DNA of 64,000 bases, from the NCBI GenBank assembly GCA_026874595.1, contig CM049315.1:74228401-74292400 (forward strand), in the 5' to 3' direction. The translations under genes were made by a program, and so were the position numbers. Positions 48,501 to 60,500 of the stretch are shown piece after piece (positions within the stretch are counted from its first letter, which is position 1; each line of letters starts with the position of its first letter). Below the pieces are notes generated by a model. It was given only the letters and a program-made list of their open reading frames with translations. It ran no database searches and was not told the origin of the DNA. The stretch is from Sipunculus nudus. Its lineage: Eukaryota; Annelida; Sipuncula; Golfingiida; Sipunculidae.

Positions 48501-51500
48501 TGAGACTGACAGGTATCGAGCAAGCTGTGGGATTAGTTCCTGATAGCTCAACAACCATACATTTTGCCTCAGACCATCATTGTGCCGCAGAAAAACCTTG
48601 TGAGTGGGATAACTCAAAAAATATTTCACTGATTTTTTTCAAACTTTACATTTGTATAGATAAAGGTAAGGGGACGAAACCTATTTAAAATGGGGTCATG
48701 ACCAATGCTAGGAGAATGACCTTGAACTTGAATAGGTCAATTATTGCTGAAAATAACACAAATTCTTAAATATCTCAAGTAAGCTTGCATTTACTGGTCT
48801 AAAAATTAAGGTGACCGAAGATCTAGGATAGCCTTGTGATATACCTGAAACTGGTGGCGCCACCTATTATCCTTTTCTTGTTTTTACGCCTTTTAATACC
48901 CCCATAATTGCCACTTGACAGTACTGTAAGCATTATAAGTCAAAAACTAATGGACAGATTTCTTTCATATTATGCACATGTAGAGAGATGGGCTATGGGA
49001 TGAGGTCTGTTTACATTTGGGTCATGACCTTTACCATGAGAGTGGCCTTGACCTTTAATGTGTCCAAATTTGGTGAAAATCACACACCTCTTATGATATC
49101 TCCAGTGTTGATAGCCATATGGATTTCAAACGTGACTTATGTATGGCCCACTACTAAAGTAAGAACCCTATAGGTTCTAGGGTCATGAGGTCTAAGGTCA
49201 AGGTCACTGGACTTGCATCTTACAAGATACTGTGGATGCATTTTAAGCCAAACTTTCAAGGTCTTCCATCTTGAATATATAGCTCACTTGCCAATAGTGG
49301 ATGATCCATATCAATTTTGGGGTCACAAAAACAAAGGTCAAGGCCACAGGAGCTATTTGTAAAAAAATTAGTTTCTGGATGATAATTCCTGCTTTTATTG
49401 ATGTATTGATTTCAAACTTGACTTATATATGTCCCATTGAAAAAGCAAGACTCCAATTGATTTTGGCGTCATGAGGTCAAAGGTCAAGGTCACAGGACAC
49501 ATCTTTAAAAAGATTGTGGATGCATTTTCAGCCAAACATTTCATCTCAGACCTTTCATCTTGCACATATAGTTCATCTGCCAATAGAGGAAGACCCCTAT
49601 CAATTTTGAGGTCACAAGGTCAAAGGTGAAGGTCACAGGAGCCATCTGTCCAAAAATTAATTTCTGGATGATAATTCCTGCTTTTATTGATGTATGGATT
49701 TCAAACTTGACTTGTATATGTCCCATTTGAAAAGCAAGAACCGAATTGATTTTGGGATCATGAGGTCAAAGGTCAAGGTCACAGGACACATCTTCAAAAA
49801 GATGTGGATGCATTTTCAGCCAAACATTTCATCTCAGACATTTCATCTTGCACATACAGTTCCCCTGCCAATAGAGGAAGACGCCTGTCAATTGTGAGGT
49901 CACAAGGTCAAAGGTGAAAGTCACAGGAGCCATATGTCCAAAAATTAGTTCCTGAGATGATAATGCAAGCTTGGATTAATATATGGATTTCAAACCTGAC
50001 TTATATATGGCCCATCAATAAATCTAGACCTCTATTGATTTAAAAGTGGATGATCAATATCAATTTTGGGGTCACAAGGTCAAAGGTCAAGGCCACAGGA
50101 GCCATCAAATTAGTTTCTGGATGATAATTCCTGCTTTTATTGATGTATCGATTTCAAACTTGACTTATATATGTCCCATTGAAAAAGCAAGACCCCAATT
50201 GATTTTTGGGTCATGAGGTCAAAGGTCAAGGTCACAGGACCAACATCTTCAAAAAGATTGTGGATTGATAGATGGAAGAAACAATTATTGCTTGCCAAGT
50301 GTCAGTATATGCTGCTAAAAATGGGGGCCTATTCTTAAAGGGGGGTGGGGGGTCTACTATGTCTGGGGATACTCTGGCACCTGCGGTGCCAAGAAATATC
50401 TAGTTCACTATGTTTTAACCAGACATATATGATAAGAATTTATGGCAATGTAGAAAGTTTAAACAAAATTGGCATATAGGTTCTGCAACAATATTACTAG
50501 TTGTGAATCACAGCCCATGATGTCGCAGGTCATGCTTGGCAGCTGAGCATCATGACCCATGGGTCACTTGTTTTTTTTTTTTTTTCGTTGTTAAGGACAG
50601 TGATGTCTGGTTACCATTTACCAAAATACAATTAATGAGTGCCATATAAACAGCAAATGCCTTTACAGGCAAATAAGTGGAAAAATCAGTGACTGGAACA
50701 TATAAATATTGCCTTTGTGTTTCATTTAAATATTTAAAGTAAGAATAAATTCAAGATATCCTGATATTTTTTATCAAACGACAAATTAACCCAAATTCAG
50801 CAGTGCTAAATGAATCCATGTGAATATAAAAAAATAATAAAACTTGATTTGAATTGTAAGTAGAAAATTAAAACAATAGTTTACTTAATCAGCTACTGTT
50901 TTCCAAGAAATTGAATATCAGCTATGCTTATCATAAAGCTGCACCAAGTCCCTGAAATTTTGAATGAATGCAAATTTTAAACCTCATCAAGATTAATTGT
51001 CCATATATAACCATAAACAGATATCTTTGTTCGTACAAACCACACAAACTATTTTATATGTTCAATTTAGCTGACATGGCATAAATGCATATACCAACAT
51101 ATCATACCCTTAAACAGTTAATTTTTAGCTCAACTTACTATAAGTCATCTGAGCTATAGTTGTGGTCCATTGTCCGTCATCCGTCCGTCTGTCCGTCCGT
51201 AAGACTGGCACATTTCGACACCGTTGGACCTACGAATCTGAAATTCGGCATACAGTTAGATGTCCCCAAAATCTCCTACCATGCCCAAAATTGGGTCAAT
51301 AGGACTTCGTTCCTTCGAGATATTAAAGGTGCTCATTCACCTACCTTTTGAAAAAGAATTTATGTGATTTCTCACTTCCTCTGTCTATATATTAATGATC
51401 TAAGGGTTATTTTGGTTGTTAAAAGTTCTAATAATCCCTTCGTGAAGGATTTATGAATTTGTTTTTCAACAACATGTTTGTAAACACAGCAATGTTGACA

Positions 51501-54500
51501 AATGGGAAAAACAAGTAAGCTAAGGTTGTAGGTTGCATATATGCGGAGGTAGAAATGTCACTTGTTGCAAAACGCCATTTGCAAAGCTCTGGCTTATCTG
51601 ACTTGCTGTCAGATGCCCTTGTTGTATTTGTTTTGATTATTTTTGCGGGCCCCCACATATCATAAACAGGTTGATATAAATAAAACAAGCAGCCTGTGTG
51701 TGGTGATATCCATGTTTTCTGGCCTCTTTTTATTAAAGCTCCAAGGGATTACCTCTAGTTTATAAAGGTCAGATAGGTGATTGGGACCCTTTAAGGAAAA
51801 ACCTCAATTTTTTATTAGAAATCTATTTTCACACTTCAGGACTGCCTAATATCAAAACCACTCATCTGGTTTTCCTCATATTTACCATAAATATTCCTCT
51901 ATATAGTTCCTATGTACATGCCAGATATTAAGTCAGTATTAATGGGCCCAAACATAATGGACTTTGTAAAAAAATCAGGAAGATATTTGGTCACTTAAAG
52001 GTTAAAGTGTTAAAGGTAGGGACTTTTTTCCAGTAATACAACTTTAATTAATCAAAATTTAATTGTATACCAAAAATTAGATCAAAATCTGTTAAATTTT
52101 TTTAAATGTTGGAAAAAATATAAAATTTGTACCTTAAATTTTGCCCAACTTTGGCCACGGCACGTTTTTTTCCTGTAAGTACTGTGGATTTAATTTTAAC
52201 AGCATGTATACATAAGGATTTAATCTGTTATAATCTGAAATTTGAAAATAAAAGCTGCAAAATTAGGCTAGATATTGAATTTTTTTGGAGGCTCTTGTTG
52301 TATTCCCTGACATTGTCAAGCAGTCCACTTTGATGACTGTAGGTCATTCAGTGCACATCTCTATGCTCCCCAGGCTGTTGGCATAATTTTAGATGTCCCC
52401 AAAATCTCCTACCATACCGAAAATTGAGTCATTAGGACTTCGTTCCTTCAAGATATTAAGGAAAAAAAAGCCGTTTTCCATAAAAAAAGCCATTGTTACA
52501 CTTCAAGGCTGCCTAATATCAAAACCACTGATCTGTTTTTGATCGTATTTAGTATTCACATTCTTTCATACATTTTCTATGAACATACCAAAAATTAGGT
52601 CAGTATTGGGTATTATTTTGAAGTTATGGGCCAAAACATAATGCAATTTTTTTAAAAATCAGGAAATATATTTACTCAGCTAACATGAGAATTGCTGAAC
52701 CTAGAGACTTTTTTTCAGGAATATAACTTTATTTAATCAAGATTCAATTGTTTACCCAAAATTAGATCTGAATTTTGCAATTTTTTTCAAGTTAATAGCA
52801 TAAATAAAAAACCAATACCTTAAATTTTGTCCAACTTTGGCACTGTTGATTTAATTTTCACAGCATATATACATAAGGATTTAATCTTTTAAAATCTGAA
52901 ATTTCAAAGAAATTGATTGGAAAGAATAGCTTTTATTCATGTTTTCATACACCATGTCAAGTGTTGTTAACATCTAGCCCTCCTAGTAGTACAGCCTTCA
53001 CTTGCATTATGTAACCCACCCCAGGCAGCTTGCCTTGGGTCAGCCTGGCCACTACCAGCAGGCTTCCCCTCTGCACTGCACTCCCCCCCCCCCCCCAGAT
53101 GGTGCATAAACTAGATGAATGTTATTATTTTCTGTATTTGATTCATTCTTATTCTAGGCTATGCTACATTTTAGATTTTGTTTGTACCACCAGGGTTACA
53201 ATGATTAAAGTGTACATTTAATTGTGTCCACAAAGTGGTGTATTGTTGTGAAAGTGTGGATGTTCATCAGATAAGTAATTCCTTACTTCAGAAGAGTAAA
53301 AACTTCACCAGGTGAGAAATTGACTATTAATTCCAGTAATAAATTAAAACTGGGATAGTAATTAGCACAGTGATATTGTTTGTCCCTCATTCAACCAACA
53401 GTGTGTATACTTTATTTGAAAAGATGTTTTATTTGATCAAATTTACTTTTATTTTATTTTGGTGAATAAAATTAAGCATGTACTGAAAACTCCAATGTGC
53501 AAAACTTTTTAATAGTGATTCAAGGAATATTCTTGTAGATGCCATGTTGTGGCATTATTTTCTTTTAAATTCAGTTTAAACATTTATGATTTAAAAATAA
53601 TAAAATATATGTGTATGCATAATATAACCCAATATGAGCTACACTCTGGATATATGATGATTGCAACTTTTGCAACAATTCTAATATTTTAACTTAAAGT
53701 TTCAGTTTTTTACTCTGTATATATAATGATTGCAACTTTTGCAAGAAATCTAATATTTTAACTTATATTTTCAGGTTTTTTTATTAAAAATTTATAAAAC
53801 CTGTAAATAAAAAAATGATTCAGATAAAAACTTCTTAATGGAAAAAGTGGATATGCTTAAAAAAATAGGATTATATATAAACTTAAATGCATTATTCCTT
53901 TGAAAGTGAAATAAAGGTATTAGTCCATTCTGTCCACTTGCCTGTCCATCTATAAATTTTCATATGCATCACAGTATCTCAAAATTTTACTGTTTTTCTT
54001 CATGACAGTCTTGTCAGAGTATTAGTTTGCAATCATATATTTAGAACTTTACTATAACAAAGTAGGAGGGCCCCTTTCCTCTTAGCTTTTCATATTCTTA
54101 TATAAATGAAAAACATTACAATAGAATATTTCTACATCCACCTTCGTGCTGCCCTCACTTTTCCCTTCTCCGAACTCCATCCCAAAGTAAGCCTCAGTAA
54201 GCAAGAACAAGATGAATCAGATATATTCATACTTTAACATTTTGTATAACTATACGTCCATAGGTACCCTTTGTACATGCCAGAAATTATGTCAATATTG
54301 TGTAATATGTAGACATAGTGGGCATCACAATAATGTACCTTGTCAAGACTAAAGAGATATTGTGTCATACAGTCACAAATTCATAAATCACTTCATCAGC
54401 ATAGTCATAACATCATATCTGTCAAATTGAAAGCTTGCAGACTACCATACACTTCAGATCCTTCAACAAATAGCCTTATCATCATTCTACTACTGCTTAT

Positions 54501-57500
54501 TACTGCTGTCATTGCATTCATATTTGCTCAAATATATCACAATTTTCAACCCCTCCTAAATAAATAAAAAATAAACCACTATATTTGACTCTATTAATCC
54601 ATCAGTCAGGTAATTTCATTTATCATTTACTCACATATTACATTACATTCCTTTATAATAGCCCAACATGTCCATGATATTCATAAGCTTTATCTACTCG
54701 ATATAGTATCACAGTGGAGAAACATTTATAGTACAATCATGATCAGCTGAGCGCCGTGACCCATTGGTCCCTTGTTACATTTTAATTGAGAAAATAAACA
54801 GGCGTGGCCCTATGTCTTTCATGTACATGCGACAGTTAACAATCTGAAAACCTAGCAATTCAACGGTATTTTGTAAAAAAAACTAAAGGAACCCATAGAA
54901 ATTAGCCTTGACAAACTAACAGCCTTGGATTCCACATCTGACATGACATTTCCCAACACAAACTTAACAATCTGACCGGTATATGTCCTTTGATGTCAGA
55001 CGTCGGGCTCGTGCAGATCGCACCCTCATCAATAAGGTGTAAAATCCAGTATTGCGTATTGTTGTAACCGTACACTAGAGTCAATTATCAATTGAGTCAA
55101 TTTGGCTTGATAATTAAGTAAGTTTGGATCCGTATGTGGCAGACATGAACTTCTCCTTGTGTGGAACACGCAGAGGTTGAGAACAAGGTTGGGGAGGAAG
55201 ACAAATATAGAACAAATAACCTTCTTGCGCCTGTTATGGCTGCTGGAGCTGTACACTCCCCAGGGAGCTGAGAAAATTCACAAGAATGAACAGGCCTGGA
55301 AGACCAGGAAGGCAAAGTGTAAAGGCGTATGAGACTGACATCGTCAGTGATATCAAACTATAAACCCCCACCTTTACCTTATAACAGCACTCAATAGCGC
55401 TGACCACGTTACCTCGGAGGAATACCTCGCGTTGGACAAATTGAAGCCCACGGAAGCAATGCTGAAGGCCGGACATTGTGTCAATGGTCAAAGAAGACGG
55501 AGGCAACAGTGACAGTAAGTCTGAGGGAGAAGATGATCCTCTCAAACCAGTCACTCTCAGAGAAGCCCTGAAGGGGGGAAGGGTAACACATCTACAGTAT
55601 ACAGAGCAGCAGGGCTTTGCTGCAGGGGACATTGATGCCAACCCCAGACTGCTTAGAAAAGTCAGTGAAAATCAAAAAAAAGAACCAGATACCAGACAGA
55701 GATGCTGGCATTCTTTAGACGTACATGAACTCAGTAAATCAACCGCTGGTTGATCTATTACATACATTTAGTTAATGTTTGTTCAGAAATATAATCATGT
55801 TTTATAAGGGAAGAATCTGCATAGGTTGTCAATCTTCACAACGTTGTATATATAGACATGTATATATGAAATAAAACAGTACTCCTTGACTGATGTTTTA
55901 TTTTTTTTCACATAAATCATAACATTATCATATACAGTGAAACCTCTTTGTGTCGAACTTGGTTAAGTCGAATTCCTGCATGTGTCGAAGTCAAATGTGG
56001 AGCCCCTGCAAATAACAGTTAAAACCTTACTACCTTAACTCCTTTTGTGTCGAACTCATCGAAAAACCTGATGTGTCAAAGTGTTTTGTTGGTCCTCAGC
56101 TAGGATTTATGTCGCTTATCTCAAAGTCATGTGGCTTGAATGTTTGGATAACAGTTGTGCACGCCTATTAATCATACCTACGGCCGTGATGACCAGTTGC
56201 ATTATCATTTCCGCAAGGATCTTACTCATCAAGCGCGATGGTTTACACACCTGGTCGGTTGTGTACCTGTTTGGCCAATTACTTACTCATGGTCAGGACT
56301 TTCTTCTTTCATCAACAAAGCCATAATTTGAAATGAGAAGTTATTGATAAAACAAACATAATAGAATCTTTACCTTTGATGTGTCTGGGATACAAATACA
56401 CAGATCTCTATATAAAGGGAGAAAGTTGAGATCTTTCAGACTGACTCTTATTTGTACCATAAAGTACTTTATACTGCTTTACTGCTTCACTTTAATACTG
56501 TTTGCTATGGCAACGCGGCCTGCTCAGGTTTGATGTGAAGGCCATGCATTGAGCAAAAGTATGAAGCGCTGGTCCAAGTAGAATGTGGTGGCCAGACCAA
56601 GACACAGATTGCATTTGATGATTTGTGTGCTTTCTGCCTGTATCTGAGCCCATTTCACTTTCTTGATTTTCCAGGTCCAATTTTTGGTGGTACTTGTGCA
56701 TTCTTTTTTAATAAATAAATTTATTATAAAATCTGTGTTGTTCTTTAACGAAAACATTTGTTAGAACTATATAATATAGGCCCTGTATATATGTGCAGTA
56801 TTCATTGATAATAATTAAGGCTAAGATGGTTGAATATAATGAATATCGGTTGGATCTAACTCCGGATGTGTCGAAGTAAATTCACTGGTCCCTTCGACTT
56901 CAACACAACAAGGTTTTACTACATGTAATTTATTATAACAAAACATTTAATGAATACTAACAAGTCTTTCTCCAAACATATAGGTCATATTGTATCTTGT
57001 CCCTCTGTCACCTTTATTGATTTGACAATCTGACAGCCTTACAATCTGACATAAATTAGGGTATTTCATTTAGTGCTGGATTATCAAGTCACAACAGTAT
57101 TGCCAGAGCCACCAGCTGCACTAGCCACTTGACAAAGATAAGGTCAGTGCTCAGGCTAATCCTGTGTAACAATGATTACCTAATTAGCTGACAAGGGTGA
57201 ACAGTATGAAACCAAAGAGGGAGTCCAGCTATGCGCCCAGGAAGTTTACACAGAGATAGATACAAAAAAAAGCATGGCTTCTTTGTAGCATTCTGCTTTA
57301 TCCATGCAATGCTCTTAACCTGCCACTGGTGTTTGACAGGTCCATGAGGTGAACACATCAGGCTTTTTTAACACTTGTTTGGTAGCATTTTGTCACTTTA
57401 CGGTGCTTTTCAGTCAATTTTAATTATCCTTTAAAAAGAGCATAATAAGAGCACACAATTTGCTTAATTTTACTAAGTATAAAACAATTTTTTTTTGTAA

Positions 57501-60500
57501 TTGTTGGTGTTTTCATCAATTAAAGGTGCTTTTATAGTCTTTTCATTAACTTTTTTCTAAATTTTTAGTACTTATTGGTAATTTTTCAGTATTTTTGGTA
57601 ATTTTTGGTACATTTCATTCACTTTTTGGTACTTTTTTGGTGTTTAGCATGACCCTCTTGACTCATGCTGGTGCTCTGCTCTGGGCCATGTTATGTAATA
57701 TATGAGACTGGTGACAAAGGTGTCATCCCTGATGAATGGGTCTCAGATTGACAGGTCAGATTTTTCCGATCCAATCTGGACATGTCCCAGTCGGAAGGCA
57801 GACGCTTTATTAATAATGTATGGCTTAAACTATATCACAGGCTAATAAATGCAGTTTATTTTATATATAGTATTTTGAATGTATATATGAAAATGTCAAG
57901 CAGTTTAAAACCTCCTACATGAAGGATGAATGGCTTCTTCGTATAGACTACCCAGCTGATTGGCTTCGCTGGTATTATGTGCAAGCATTACAACAAATTA
58001 TTTTAGTTTTTAATATCACTTACCTTGCAATACCTTTGATGTTTTGTTGTCTTTTTGTCTTATTATATCTTAAACATGTATGTAGTATTTTGAATGTATG
58101 TCTCTGAAATTATGAAACAGTTTGAAATGCCCTGAAGGTTGAACTGCCTATTCAAACACTTATCAAAAGATAATCTGTTGTTTTTAGTACACTTATGAAA
58201 TGACTTGCCATAACAATCATTATGAAACACAACTTAATTAGTCTCCTTATTCAAACAATTAGTTAATTGTATCCCAAGACAAAGTCGGGGGATACTATGT
58301 TTTCATACCGGTCCCGCCGCTGCCGCATATAAATCTTGTTGGCGCGATAACTCAAAAAAATATTTCACAGATCTTTACCAAACTTTGTATATGTATAGAT
58401 ATGGGTCAAAGGATGACGCCTATTTAAAATTAGGTCATGACCTTGACTAGAAGAGTGTCCTTGACCTTGAATAAGTCCAATTTTGGGGAAAATCACACGA
58501 ATTCTTAAATATCTCAAGAAATCTTGCATGGATTGATCCAAAAATTCAAGTTGGTGGAAGATCATGGATAGTGTTGTCATGTTCCAGAAACTGGTGGCGC
58601 CACCTGTTATTCTTTTACTTGTTTTCGTGCCGTTTAATACCCCCATCATTGCCACAACAGTACTGTGAGCATTATAAGTCATAAAGTAATGGACAGATTT
58701 CTTTCATATTATGCATATTCATAGACATGGGTTATTTGATGATGTATATATAAATTGGGGTCATGACCTTTCCTATTAGAGTGGCCTTGACCTTGAATAT
58801 TGCCATATATGGTGAAAATTACACAAAATCATTCATATCTCAATTAGGGATGCATGGATTGGTCCAAAAATCAACTTGATCAAAGATCTTGGATAGTATT
58901 GTCATGTAACAGAAACAGGTGGCGCCACCTGTTATTCTTTTACTTGTTTTTGTGCCGTTTAATACCCCATCATTGCCACTTAACAGTACTGTGAGCATTA
59001 TAAGTCAAAAACTAATGGACAGATTTCTTTCATATTATGCATATACATAGATATGGTTTATGGGAAGATGTTTATTTAAACTGGGGTCATGACCTTTCCT
59101 ATGAGAGTGGCCTTGACCTTGAATGTTGCCATATATGGTGAAAATCACACAAAATCATTAATATCTCAATAAGCGATGCATTGATTGGTCCAAAAATCAA
59201 CTTGACCGAAGATCTTAATTGTTGCTGAAGATAGGGGGCCTATTCTTAAAGTGGGGGGGGGGGGGGAATTAATTGTCTGGGGATACTAGGGCACCTGCGG
59301 TGCCAAGAAATATCTAGTTATTAAGTGACCCCACTTACAGGGAAAGCTTCCCTTTTAAGTGCAGTGACAGTGTCAGAGGTGCAGGTTTCTCTATCATATA
59401 TCCCTGCTATAGTACAGGGTTTCCAAACTGTCTTTCTACTCCTTTTTCTTGGAAATATGGTTTAATTTTTGTTGTATATCAGCTGCATAGTGTGCATTTT
59501 TAAATTATGAGTAACATGTAGTCTATTTATTTCAGAACAGAAATCTGGTGGAACATCCAGAATTAGCCAGGAAGCCCTGAACTGGCTGACAAAGCTGTAT
59601 GAATCAAGTACCTCGGACTCAGGTAGGCTCATACAGGCTACTCTGACCAATCTTGTCATTAACTCTTAACATGGAACGCGGAGACATATTTATTCAAATA
59701 CAAGGCGATGGCCTGTTGTTGGTACTGTTTGTTGATTATGGGGAAGGTTACGATATGATATGACTAATGTTTCCAGGTTTTATGTGCATGAAGTGTAGAA
59801 TAATCAGATTTTATTTCCGTGTATAGTCTGGTACAGTGGTAGAGCACAGGACTGAAATCTGCGGTGAAAATTTTCATGGTCAGCCCTTCACAGTGTGAGC
59901 AAACTGCAGGCTTCATAGGGAGACCATTTTTGTTTTTTCCTACACATCAATCAAAACAGAACCTTGTAATATGAGCACTCTGTTTTTGCAGATTGTGTTT
60001 GTTTGAATTCATTGCAAATCTTCCCAAGGTTTGTATAATTTAATCAGTTACAAGACTAATAATGTATGGAATGACTGTCATTATGTTTTTTTAATGTGAT
60101 ATCCGTCTTGTTATACTTATCTTATTTAATATATGAGTTTGTTTTTTCAGAGGTTGCCCAGTGTCTCCTGGAGGCCAGCAGAGTTCGAGATAAGCTTCTT
60201 CCAGCATACTCCAAGGCCCCTGTTTCCTTATTGGATCTGAACCAACTAGAAGAAGCAGCAAAAGACCATGAGTATGTTTTATATGTGGTCGTGTATCTGT
60301 CACAAACTGTGGTTGGCTTTCTGTTTATGAGTTTGTCAAATTCACAGTGGGAGACCTTTGAACAAGATTATTGTTATTTATGGTAACTACTGATATTTCT
60401 TCTCAGTGCCAGCTAGTATTCAAACGTTGAACAGTTTCAAGGTTTAAGATATCCATCTTTTCTATTCAAGATTGCTTTAAAGGGGCCCAATCACCTATAA

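Larger units (their letters stand above)
46308..50570 (+). mobile_element. Helentron-like element E4 (intron 3)
   Basis: Left end AGCTCAGCTGACTTTCAGTC, then CTATAGCGATGGGTC and a GTCCGTCCGGCCGG-rich stretch. The right end is CAGCTGAGCATC, the 14-bp palindrome TGACCCATGGGTCA (50553-50566), then CTTG before a T run. The interior is diverged tandem units rich in AGGTCA motifs. A Helitron (48516-50403) appears nested within it. No protein-coding capacity. Confidence 0.62.
51127..54776 (+). mobile_element. Helentron-like element E5 (intron 3)
   Basis: Left end AGCTCAACTTACTATAAGTC then CTATAGTTGTGG and GTCCGTCATCCGTCCGTC. The right end TCAGCTGAGCGCCGTGACCC is followed by CCTTGTT at 54776. It contains two diverged copies of an internal block (51230-51320 and 52390-52460). 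The first copy is split by a TTAA MITE. The 3' 1.58 kb is nearly identical to that of E3. Confidence 0.6.
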
